Part shown: positions 34,349 to 45,941 of the stretch, in pieces | Numbering within the stretch: position 1 is the first letter of the stretch | Layout: every line of letters begins with the position of its first letter | NCBI GenBank assembly: GCA_905250125.1 | Contig: CAJNOL010000777.1 | Location: 40,104-104,103, forward strand | Source of the DNA: Rotaria sordida | Lineage: Eukaryota > Rotifera > Eurotatoria > Philodinida > Philodinidae | Direction: 5' to 3' | Length of the DNA stretch: 64,000 bases | Translations under genes and position numbers: made by a program | The notes under the pieces: model-generated | Told to the model about the DNA's origin: nothing | Seen by the model: the letters and a program-made list of their open reading frames with translations, nothing else | The model's database searches: none

Positions 34349-37300
34349 ATGTCAGCCATAAAAGGTTCCTCATTTCGTTCATGGAAAGATATTAGTGATA
34401 GACATTATCAGAATATTGCTGATAATTATACACTGTAAATATGAACAATTTTTTATTAATTATTAAACTTTTTTAAAAATTGTTTTATAGTTATTTATTA
34501 CCGGATTATATTATTATTGAACCAATTGTACATGGTGCTAAAGAATTTCTTATTATCGATCGTACACATGAAGATATTCAAATACAGAGTAAAATTTTCT
34601 ATCTTGATTTTTGATATTAAATATTTTGTTTTTGTTTGTATTTTTTCTTCAAGATACTTTACCAAATATTGATGGAGCTACACGAAAATCTATTGATGGA
34701 ATAATTGGAATAATTAATTTACTAGCTGGTCGATATTTAATTGTTATTACATCTAAAAAACATATAGGTGATATAAATGGACAAGCAATTTATAAAGTTC
34801 ATACAACAGATATTATTCCTTTTGTACGAAATATGTCTCATTTAAATGAATATCAAGTAATTGAAAATAATCTTCTTTTTTTTTTACGAATTAAAATGAA
34901 TTCTTTTGTTTTTTGAAGTTAAAATATAATGCAAAATATTTATCTATGATTGAACTTGTTTTACGGACAGAAGCTTTTTATTTTTCTTATACATATGATA
35001 TAACACATACATTTCAACGACTTCAAACATTATCACCTGATTTTCATTCAATACCCTTCCTTGAACGTGCTGATGAACGTTTTGTTTGGAATCGTTATTT
35101 ACTTAGTCAATTTACAAATAATCGAATTATATCTCAATTTGTTTTACCAATTATTCATGGATGTATGTACATATAAATAATTCAATGTCTATATTTATTT
35201 AGTCTGATTTTTTCTTTTTTTCGTTTTTTGATAGTTGTTGCACTTAGTACACTTAATATTAATGGACATTCATTTAGTTACGGTGTTATCTCACGACGAA
35301 GTACTTACCGAGCAGGAACAAGGTTGATCTCAAATTTAAATTAAAAACAAAAATTTTTTGTTTTTGTTTTTTTTTTGCTTTTAGATTATTTATTCGTGGT
35401 ATTGATAATGATGGTCGAGTTGCAAATTTTGTTGAAACTGAACAAATTCTTCAATTAGATGATATTGTTTGTTCATATGTACAGGTAAAAATGATATGAA
35501 TATAGAAAATTTTAAAATAGTAACAGATAAATTAAACGAAAAAACAAAAAGAGAAATGAATAAAGAACTATTTTGATATTAATTCCATTCACAAGATTGC
35601 TAATTAAAATTTTAAATGAAATAAATTATGTATTACTTTGTAGAGAACGATGTCGTCTTTAATTCTATGAAAAACAACGTCAATTTTCTCCTTCCAAATG
35701 TAACTTTTGGCATCTCTAATATTTCGATTCATAACTCCTAAATCATAAGTCCTAGAGAAATGTTGAATCTAACAACACAAAATTTTGATTTAAACTCAAT
35801 GTTTTCAAATTTCTACAGTTTCCTTTAAGAGACTGAAAAATGAACAAACGTGTTATCAAATTACTTTTCGATAACCCATTAGTATAAGATCAGGCATCAT
35901 TATTATTGTTCCTTGCTAATGAAAAGTTGTCATCGTTACTGTTTTGTTCCATTTTTCGATAATATTTATGAACGAGTTACATTAAATTTGCATTCAATGT
36001 CGAATTCGATATCATACCCAGTGAAAAAGTATTGGACTTAGTCCAAGCCAAAAACAATTTAGTCTCGGAATCGAGACTATCTTGTCCATAACTAATCGTG
36101 ACTTGACTTTTGACACGGCATGCAGAACCAAGTCATGAGTTAAAACAAGATAGTGAATACAATTATGTGATTTATGTGTCTTATTCTTATCTAACTAAAA
36201 CTAGTTCATTTTTTGACTTGACTTGAATTATAAAAACCTCTGATTTGTCTATTTCGATGAAAATATGATGTAGCTGAGTAACAAAAAGAATGCTAGAATC
36301 TCTGAGAATTTTTCAGATCAATTTGTGAACTTATCTGGTTGTTGATATTCTTTGTCAATGTGTACAATCATCTAAAAAACTCCAGTTAATTATTTAATCT
36401 TTTTGTTTTCTTTATTTTAATAGACACGTGGTTCAGTACCTTGTTATTGGGTACAATTACCTGATCTTCGTTACAAGCCTAAAATTGCATTATTATCATC
36501 TAAAAATCATGTAATGAAAATTTTCTTTTATTTCATTGATAATATTAAAGTTATTTAATATAAATTTTTTGATTAGATGGAAGCTTTTCGACAACATTTT
36601 GAAGAACAAGAATATTATTATGGTAAACAATTTCTTATTAGTCTTGTATGTAAAAATTAATTATAAAGATTTCTTTTTTTTTTTTTTATCTATAAAAATT
36701 CATTTCAGACAAATCAACATGGAGCAGAAGGAAGATTGAATGCAAAATATCGTGAATTATATGAAACAAGTGAAAATTCTTATCTCAAGTAAGAGAAGAA
36801 AAAAACAAATCTTCTTTTTTTTTTCATTATTTCAAAAACATTCAAATTCTGTAAAAATTAGATTTGAAGATTTCGATTTTCATAAAGAATGTGCCGGTAT
36901 GCGTTATGATCGTTTAACAATTCTTTTAGCTCGTCTTATAGCTGATCAAGATGATTATAAGTAATATAAAACTTCAATTCATTTTTTTATTTTTAATGAA
37001 TTATGAACAATTCTAATTCAGATATTTTGCCTTAACTCAAGATGGTACATCACAAATTCAACAAACTGGTGTATTTCGTACAAATTGTGTTGATTGTCTT
37101 GATCGTACAAATGTTGTACAAACATTATTAGCTAAAAGAATATTAGAACAACAATTACAACATTATAATATTATTAAATATAATGAAACAATTGATTCAT
37201 ATAAACAATTAAGTCATACGTTTAAAAATAGTAAATAAAAAATTTTTTCTTTTTTCTTTTTTATTATTAATTTTATTTTTATATAGTTTGGGCAGATAAT

Positions 37301-38371
37301 GCTGATACTATTAGTCTTCAATATGCTGGAACCGGTGCATTAAAAACAGATTATACAAGGTATTGAAAAATAAAACAATAATTTGGAGATTGCATAACAT
37401 TTTTCTCATATCGCAAGTAAATATAATAATATCGAGATGATAGTGTTAGTATTCAGCACTTAACTTTTGATCACAAATCTAATCTTGACAACAACTAAGT
37501 CTTCAAGTGATTTCTAAGAAACAATATCCGATAATACACGAACCTAACAATTTTAAAGCGTAAAACAACGTCTTATGAATCTGATCCAAATATTATACAA
37601 TTGAATGTATGATAAATTGGATAGCACGCATCATTATCGATGTTCTCTCTGTCTTCTTACTGTGCATATCTTAAAGGAAAAAAGCGTATCTTCAGTATTT
37701 CAAAGAACTGTAGTGATGGCTTTTATCTTCATACTTTCACAACTTATGATGTCATAATTTGATCATGTTGAATTGTACGCAATCACAGTCTATGATAAAC
37801 AAAATAAGAGATTCATAGTTGATTTCGAATGTCTTTTTTTCGTACTTTACAATTTAATTTCATAAGATTTATAATGATTTTCTTTGTCTATTGATTTAGA
37901 ACTGGTCAACGATCAACAATGGGTCTATTCCAAGATGGTTATAATTCATTGATGCGTTATGTATTAAATAATTTATTTGATGGTTTTCGACAAGTAAGAA
38001 ATGAATTGTGTTCTTTTAAAATCTTCTCTAAATTGTTTTTTCTTTATACTTTTCTTCTTAAATCAAAGGATGGTATTGATATCTTTTTGGGTAATTATCA
38101 AATATCATCGAACGAAGGTCGTACACGAGAATCATGTCCAATTAGTAAAGAAATAAGTAAAAAATTTTTGGCATTACCAGTTACAATGATTATTTCATTT
38201 TCAATGTGTATTATTAATTTATTAATACCAGCTTCAACATTTCATGAACAAGTGACTCATACTCTATTTTGGAGTTTAGCAACAATATCAGCAATCGCAT
38301 TAACAATCTTTTGGAGGCATGAATTAGTTGATGTACCTAAGCTTTATTCTAAAGTGAAATATAATTCTTGA
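34349..38371 (+). CDS. SACM1L: Phosphatidylinositol-3/4-phosphatase SAC1
   Basis: SAC1 dephosphorylates PI4P (and PI3P) on ER and Golgi membranes, controlling phosphoinositide levels and ER-Golgi traffic. Fourteen exons: 34349-34434, 34491-34588, 34654-34856, 34919-35162, 35235-35322, 35385-35484, 36424-36510, 36577-36645, 36709-36788, 36862-36960, 37022-37230, 37287-37359, 37900-37993 and 38069-38371. They give 1833 nt and 610 residues (human protein 587). The catalytic CX5R(T) loop is intact: [10 protein letters not shown] with Cys407 and Arg413. Other Sac-domain signatures are [32 protein letters not shown] and [10 protein letters not shown]. The last about 75 residues carry two hydrophobic segments ([20 protein letters not shown] and [17 protein letters not shown]), the usual two-pass membrane anchor. 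Introns of 939 and 540 nt are the only long ones. The ATG follows ATATAAGCAAGTATAATA. Identification is secure. Confidence 0.95.
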
Positions 38372-40600
38372 AAAATGGAAAGAGACAAAAAATTTTTCCA
38401 TTATTTGAAATTCTTTTTTTATATTCTTTGTGTGTGTGTGTGTGTAGAGTAATATACGTTCTTTTTAAAATAATCTATAAATGAGAATTGTGTTATGTCC
38501 CGATTAAATTAACATTTTTTCTACTTTTTTTTAGACAAACACCCAAATAGTAATTAAGTAGGAGGGTGATATTTGTCCAATGCAGAAAAAATGCTAAAAT
38601 AAATATTAAACAATAATCATTTGCTAACAATCAGGAAAAGGACATGTGTATATATGAAATTACAGAATGCAAATTAATTATGTATTGAATTTTTTTGTAT
38701 GATTAAATATGAGGTCATATGTTGACAATCTAAGATTGTTTTAAATATAAATTTTGATGAATGAATATCAGATAAATATGTAATCAATATTTTCATCTAA
38801 TGATAAAATTATTTCATTATTTTTGTGAAACTTAAATGTATTTTTTCGAAAGAAAAATAGTGAGTGTAAGTATTGGATAGAAATCCTCTCCTAGCAACTG
38901 AGGATAAGAAGACATCGAACACCATTGTCATAGTTGCTTAGCATGCATTAACAACAAAGCTTACGAGAGAAGTGTTGTAATTGATTAATTGCTTTGGAGT
39001 TCGAACTATATACATTATGTAGATCCTAATGAACTATAAATACTCGGAAAAGAGTTCGGACGCTTAGCTTACTGCTGCGCGATACTGCATTTTTACAGTT
39101 TTTTTAAAGGCCTTTCCAATCCTCCAAAAGATTGATATTTCTAAAAAAGACACTTTGTTTTCTCCAGAATTCATGATGAGTTTCTAGAGTTCTCTTATAA
39201 TTGCAATGGCAGCTATCGCCTCTTATCATAGCACCATATGTAGATAGAAGACCACTTGATAAGATTCTAGATGAACTTTTAATTGGTATGCCAGACAATC
39301 ATATTTGATGCTCATATCAGAAATTTCTTCATGTAAATAGACAAAACAGGTTCTCGAAATAGGTTTTTACGGAAATTATCGAATTGCATACAAATTTCTT
39401 TTTCGATAGTGTTCGTTCTAGTGAACTACATTGTTTTTCAATTATGAGTTTTCCAAAACAAAAAAAACAGTGCCTAAGATTTTTGGAGTTTTGAGATTTT
39501 GAGCATCTCAAAAATGAAACAAAACTCTCTTTTCCTTCATCGTAAGCAGTAAGGAGTTCTCTTTCAAATCAGATTAGTTCGAACTTTGTAACTTGTAGTG
39601 TATTTAAAAAAAGATATTTACATGCCTGAAAGTTCTATTTTGTATTATGACCTCGGGAAATCTCATGAACAATAAGGTTTAGGACTGTGATTTTTTTTAT
39701 TGACGTACTTTCACTAGCCGAACATCTTTAGAAAATTTAATGGAAGTCCAATACTCTATATTGAAAATTGATTTTAGAAGACGGAGTAGAACTTGCGTCA
39801 ACACCATGCTATTCCTTTCAGGAACACTAGGAAAGTTCGTTTTCAAGTATCGATTTAAAAATTTGCAGAGAGACAAATCTAAACTAGAATAGTTTATTAT
39901 GATAGTTTCTGGTCTTTTGATTTGTTCCTATTCTGAAATAAGAACATAAAATCTGGCGGTGTATATGAGCAATGTAAAAGACAAGCTTTCGTGATAGTTG
40001 TATCCTAGGATAGGAACAATGAAATGATCTGAAACTTCCACAATAAACTATTCTTGATGAGGTCAGTCTATATGGAAAGTTTCAAATCGAAATTCGAAAA
40101 TAAGTTTTCCTAGTGTCCCTGAGCAGCTCCACGACACTAACTAAAACAAAAATACCTTAAAAATGCAGTATCTCGGCAGCTATAAGCAAAGAACCTCAAC
40201 TGTTTTCAGTGTATTTATAGCTCATCAGGGTCTACATGAGGCACATAGTCTTGACCCAAAAACGATTAATCAGTTGGAGAACTTCCCTCGTTAGAGACTG
40301 TTCTAGTATATTTCTAAATCTTGCTTGAAATTTAAATGGCTGAAATACATTTTTGAATGTTCGAAATAGCAAAGTTTCAGATTTTTTCATAGATAAACAA
40401 TTACATTCAAGATATCAAGGATGATGACTAGTGATGTATTGATTTAGCACAGTCGTCATTTAATCAACGCAAAAAAAAATGCATGAATCCATCAACTTCT
40501 AATTTTTCGAAATAATCAATATCAGTATTTCACAGTTTATCAAGATATACAATAGTACATTGAGGCATATTGTAAAAATAATAAATTTGTAAAGCAAGAT
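38372..40600. other. Intergenic region with a GT microsatellite and dispersed repeats
   Basis: A (GT)n run lies at 38430-38446 in the SAC1 3' UTR. Two parts resemble sequences elsewhere in the window. 39000-39110 (ATGTAGATCCTAATGAACTATAAATACTC) matches 49050-49150, and 39870-40290 matches 32740-33110. No gene is seen. Confidence 0.55.
39000..40290. repeat. Dispersed repeat family, member 2
   Basis: This is the longest member. Its left end (AACTATA...GTAGATCCTAATGAACTAT, then GCTTACTGCTGCGCGATACTG) aligns with 49050-49150. Its right end (AATCTGGCGGTGTATATGAG, then CATCAGGGTCTACATGAGGC) aligns with 32880-33080. The three copies therefore tile one element of roughly 1.3 kb. No coding capacity or terminal repeats are visible. 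Confidence 0.55.
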
Positions 40601-41046
40601 TATGTGTCAGTTAGATCAATAATTCAAAGAAGAAGAATAGAATTAATAACAAGGCAAATAAAAACTAGTGAGCTAATAAATTCTTTTCGAAGTATAGAAA
40701 TTAATGAAACAGATCATTGCTGTGATGATCGATTATTCGTGCAAGATAATTATCATCTGTTAGAAATTTTTCACTTTACGTATTTTTTATTATTATAAGG
40801 AAGCTCTTTTAATCTAATCTTGATACGGCTATTGTAGAAGAATACTTTATCATTTGCTTGATTCATATTTCAATACAATCAATTTAGATATGATATTTTT
40901 ATGGAAATAAATTGAAAATAACATGAAATCTGATTATTGCAACTGCTTGCTGCTTCTATTAAATCCTAATCATTCATAATTCTTTTTCATATAGTGTAGT
41001 ATATGTTTCTGATCACTTAGATTTTGACAATAATTTCCAACTTTAG

Positions 41047-42758
41047 ATGTCTTATCTTTATTATCTTAAACGATTTGTTCATATTACACCAAAACATGAT
41101 CAGTCTTTAATAATTCGAAATGTAGCGTATTTTTCTGGTTCTGATGCACATATCAATAATAAAATGGACGTTTTTTCTTCCTTTTCCTAATTCAGATTTC
41201 TCAATACAAACATCGAGCGAACAACAAGAAACAAATAAAAAACAAATTTCCTATTATTGTTCATATTCATGGTGGTGGTTGGGTTCGTGATAGTCGCGCA
41301 AATGAACGGCGTGGTGATCCAACTGTAGGTCGAACATGTGCTCGTGAAGGTTTCATTGGTATAGTTGTATTATATCATTTATTGCTTGGTCATTTGTCTT
41401 TGGTCTTATTATTATTATTATTGGACTTCGTTTACTTTCATGGTAACTTATAACTGGTTATGTAGCATTTATGACCTTTGTTTATGCTTATAATTTTCTG
41501 TATTAAGTACGCATACCAGTTAATATTGAGCATGTAAGTGAATTATTATTGTCGACGAAGTTTAAGATAAATCAATATTTCCTCAATAACTTTCAATAGG
41601 AATAAGATAACTGACCAATCAGATCAATTTTTTGCGCGGAAATTTTTGAAAACAGTTTTTCTTTGAAATACTCTCTAGTTGGATATCGACTTATGCTGTA
41701 ACTATTCGATATAAAAAGAAACTTCTCTTTTCTACTACGCAAAGCCGCTGTGTCGAACTTGGTCTGTTCAAAAGTTACACGAGTTTTCCGAAGTACCATG
41801 ATTTTGGACTAATGATTCTGAAACACTTCGAAAGAAGTCAAGATATCCACCATACTGAGTCGAACTGCAATGTTTTTTTTTTCTCAATCTCAAAGCGATT
41901 GAAAACCATCACACATCAAGATTTTCGAAATCGAATATTTTGCTACTACATCATAGAGAGTGGGTATTTCGAAAATTTTGATATAATGGCTTTAGATCGT
42001 TTTGAAACTGAAAACAAATATTATCATTTGACTCAACATGATGAATTACATCTATCTTGACTTCTGTCGGAACATTTTAGGATCGTTAGGTTGAAATCAG
42101 AAGTCTTCGGAAAATCTGGATAACTCTTGAACAGAACATGTTAAACATAGTGGTTTTGTGTAGAGACAATTAATAAAAAAATGTATATCTTTTAGATGAT
42201 GGATGATTTATGTCGTGCACTTGTTTATATTCGTGATCATATAAATGAACATTGTCCAAATGCTGATCCAAATCAAATATTTCTTTCTAGTCATTCATCT
42301 GATGCACATTTAATTAGTTTACTTATTCTTGATAAATCTCATTTACATCGTCATGAATTTTCCTTTATCAATAATACGTGGTGTTATAGCTATAAGTGAA
42401 ATATATAGTTTGAAAAATCCAATACATGATTCAACAAAATAATATTCGTAATTTAATGTTTCGTATATTTGATTCAATTAATTTACTTTATCCTAAAGGA
42501 AAACAAATGAATGAATATTCACTAATTGAATATATAAAAGAAAATGAATAAATACCACCATTTTTAATTATGTCTACACAATTTGATATGGGTTTAGAAG
42601 TTAATGTAAAACGTTTTGTTGAAAAACTTAAAAGTAATCAATATTCTATTGATTATTTTATTATTAATAGTACACATGGAACAATTGCAAGTAGATTTGC
42701 AAAAAATGATGAACATAAACATTTTCTTACATTCATTCGTCAACATATGAATTATTAA
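41047..42758 (+). pseudogene. Broken alpha/beta hydrolase (kynurenine formamidase / isoprenylcysteine methylesterase-like)
   Basis: Pieces of one alpha/beta hydrolase occur in order but in different frames. First is a start region, MSYLYYLKRF, then HINNKMDV and, one frame over, FLPFPNSDF (41047-41200). The oxyanion-hole block HIHGGGWVRD follows (41263-41292). After about 0.8 kb comes the nucleophile block IFLSSHSSDAHL (about 42280), then IRGVIAISEIYSL (42375, +1 frame). The C-terminal block has QFDMGLE with the likely acid Asp and NSTHGTIA with the likely His (42570-42758). At least four frameshifts and an in-frame TAA after KENE (about 42551) break it. Two breaks fall in T or A runs and could be sequencing errors; the stop could not. 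An extra upstream exon-like frame (40604-40775) may belong to it. The family is clear but the substrate is not. Confidence 0.8.
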
Positions 42759-43645
42759 AAACAAAAAAAGAAAAGAAATACGAAAATAATTTGTTCTTGC
42801 AATTTAGTCATGGAATTAATTGAATAATTCTATCATACCAGGAGAAATTGTTTATTTTTTCTGAATAGTTTGAATTAAGAGTTAACATGTACTGAACTAC
42901 AGACCATATTCTTCTTGTTTGTCAAAATAATTGTGGAATTGATTTCTCCTATGCAAAAAAAAAAACATCAGATGAGATAATATTCGGTATTTTGAGATTC
43001 CTGGTAAAGAAGATTTAGGCTAACAGTTTTGAGATACTTCGACCTTCTAAAAATTAATCTTTTAGAAGAATCTTATTGATATGTAATTGTTACTTGTCTC
43101 ATCGTTAAATATGATCAATTTCTTCTCTTAAGAATACATTCAAATTCGATTCTGATCAATTATTAATTTCAGTTCTTTATCTATTATTAATTTTATAAGA
43201 ACATTTGGCTATACAATAATAAAGTAGATATACAATGCTATCGAAATTATCTGGTTATTTTCCGAAGAAATCAAGTATAATTTTGTCGTAATTATTTATA
43301 AGACATATTATCTCATCAGGAAATGTTATTAAGAATATTAATGAACAAAAAAACAAAAAAAACTACTTCAAAAAGTAATGTTTCATAAAAAATTTCAAAT
43401 TTCAAAATTATTCTGACACTAACTCCATCTATCATTTTCTATATCATGAAAATATTTATCAGAGGTTTATATTCAAAATTTGATTTGTTATTTATATTTA
43501 ATTAGCAAATAAAATAACTCAACCAATTGTGTTATGCCGAGTTGATCAGGCATCATCATTTCAATATATATTTTTTTTCTCTATTGGATTATATTTTTTC
43601 TATTTACGCAATAAAAAAATATGTCATTTTTTCCCTTAGATATAA
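42759..43645. other. Intergenic region before HEXIM
   Basis: This stretch is AT-rich with no recognisable gene or repeat. It ends in CTATTTACGCAATAAAAAAA followed by TTTTTCCCTTAG eight nucleotides before the HEXIM ATG, which looks like a splice acceptor. Confidence 0.5.
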
Positions 43646-45814
43646 ATGCATCCAGTAGGACAACAACAGCAACAACGACGTGGTAATTCAACTCGAATGC
43701 CATTAATGTATACAGGTTCTTTACCACCAACACCATTATTATCAGGACCTCCTCAAACATCACGTTATGGTGTTATTAGTAATTTTCAACAATTAACAAC
43801 AGGAATTGGTGGTGGAATGAAACATCATCAACGTGGAAGTGGAAATCGTGGTGGTCGAGGATCGACAATAATTCATCGGCAACAACGTCCAACATCTGGT
43901 TCTCGTTATCATCCTTATCCATTTCGACCACCTTTACCTCCTCAACAACAACAACAACAACGTTCCTATCGTCCAGCACAACCATTACCACGTACACCTG
44001 CTGCATTAATGGGTAAATATTTTAATTTATGTAATAATCGAATAAATACGAATCGATATATTTTTTTTATTAGGTACACCACCTGGTATGTCACAATCGG
44101 AATATGAATTAATTCATTCAGCGCAAGTTCAACGTGATAAAAGAAAACTTGATGTATTAGCACCATCAAATACAACACAATTTCTTATACGTGATCATAA
44201 TCGTCAAACACCATCAGCAATAGCAACACCAACACCAACTCATCAAACAAGTAAAATAATATGTTTTTTTTTTCATAATGTTATAAAAACCATATTTATA
44301 TATATATATATATCTTATTTTCGATTTAAAGCTTCTCCATCAACTACACAAGGTCGACCATCATTACCATATGATCAAATGTTTGAAATGGGTGATGTTG
44401 ATGCACAAAGTGATGATACTGAAAGTAATCAAGATTTTGGTATTGGTGATATTGATCCATCAGTTGATAATGATTTTAATGATATTTATTATCAATGTCG
44501 TTATGAACGTTATGCAGCATTTAGTCGAAATGCTTTACTTAACGAAGTTTTATCACTTTGTGCTAATATTGATCGTTTACAACATGAAAAAAGTGAAGTT
44601 GAAAAACGTTTACGTGATGTACAACAACATCTTTATGATTTAACAACAACATCAAATAGTGTACAAGAACGTTCAATACAAGATGAAGGAAATCAAGTTC
44701 ATGAAGATCAATCTCGAGTAAGAAATCAAAACACAAAAAAAAAACATACAGTTTAACATGAAAATTATTTTTTCTTCTTCGAAATAAATTTTAATCTGTT
44801 GGATACACTTATTGTTGTCTAACAAAAAAGTCAGAATTTGATTTCTCAGTTTATTCATAAAAGAAAAAAAAATATAAGATATAATTCTAAGAAAAAGTCT
44901 AATAAGAGAGCATATTTAATTGTCGGATGTCATTAGATTTCATATTATCGCTATGAGCAAGTCTCGATGAGATTAAGAAAAGCTCAAAAGGATTTGAACC
45001 TATGAACTTCTGAAGACGAGTTATGACCATTTTACTGAATTTTCGATCCAGTTTTAGATATTTACCCAAAAATTCACTAAAACAATCATAACTCGTCTTC
45101 AGAAGTCCATGGATCCGAATTCTTTTGAGCTTTTCTTAATCTCATCGAGACTTACTTATAGCCATAAGGTAAAATCGAACAACATCGAATAGCTGAATAT
45201 ATTCACTCATGAGAGTGTATCAATTATCGAAGTATCTTTCAATAGTTATTATTTTATTGGTTTTTCTGTAAACAAGGAAACTTTACTAAATGATAAATCT
45301 CGTCGGAGATGAATCCTGCGTCATTATAGTGAGTTTTTTTAAACAAGTGTCAGATTTTCCAGTATTTCCTATTTGTAGATATTACTATTGAAAATTCTCT
45401 TAATCTATTGAGTATTTTATAGATGCAAAATATGAACTTGAAAATCGATTTTGACAGCTATAGATTCATTTCCAAAGCGCTTTATAGATTCCTTTATAAG
45501 TATCAAGAATTCATGGAACAATAAAATCTAAATTCAACTTTTTGTTGAATTAAGAAATTGTTTATCTTAAATTCTCTCATTTCACAAAAGCAAAAGAAGA
45601 TTTTTTTTTTCTTTAGTTTCAATCTTCATTAAATCCTCAACAACAAGAAAATGATTCGACTAATACTGATGAACCTAATCATATGGATGATGAATTACAA
45701 GCATCAACATCATCTCAACCAATTGTAACTGAACATAAAGAAACAGATGAATCATTAGTTGAAACAAATTCATCTAAAAATAATGGAAGCGAACAACAAA
45801 TTGCTCATGACTAA
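43646..45814 (+). CDS. HEXIM: HEXIM-like P-TEFb inhibitor
   Basis: HEXIM proteins, with 7SK RNA, hold the CDK9/cyclin T kinase P-TEFb inactive and so restrain RNA polymerase II elongation. Exons 43646-44012, 44074-44250, 44332-44717 and 45617-45814 give 1128 nt and 375 residues. The key evidence is LAPSNTTQFLIRDH (about residues 150-165), matching the hallmark P-x-N-T-T-Q-F-L motif that inhibits the kinase. An acidic stretch follows (MGDVDAQSDDTES), then a segment (FNDIYYQCRYERY) leading into a coiled coil (LLNEVLSLCANIDRLQ and HEKSEVEKRLRDVQQH), as in the HEXIM dimerisation and cyclin-T-binding region. The N-terminus is rich in Gln, Gly, Arg and Pro (GSGNRGGRGS), different from the classic KHRR RNA-binding motif. 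A basic RDKRKLD lies just before the hallmark motif. The C-terminal exon is acidic and disordered. Its 3' neighbour HYOU1 starts 127 bp downstream. Confidence 0.75.
44950..45163. repeat. Foldback element in the last HEXIM intron
   Basis: Arms of about 78 bp lie at 44950-45027 and 45086-45163. They are nearly exact reverse complements (GTCTCGATGAGATTAAGAAA against TTTCTTAATCTCATCGAGAC), with a loop of about 58 bp. It looks like a MITE or hairpin insertion in the 899-nt intron 44718-45616. Confidence 0.85.
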
Positions 45815-45941
45815 GTTTATTTTTTTGTTTGTATAATTATGTTGTATAAAAGAAAAAATATATATATATAATGTAGAAGGAAGAAAACAAAAAAAGAATA
45901 TTCTCTTAATTGTTTTCCTTTTTTTTTTCTAGATCATTAAT

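Noticed and set aside
43581-44178. Several minus-strand open frames over HEXIM
   Set aside because: Antisense shadows of the CAA/CCA-rich coding sequence.
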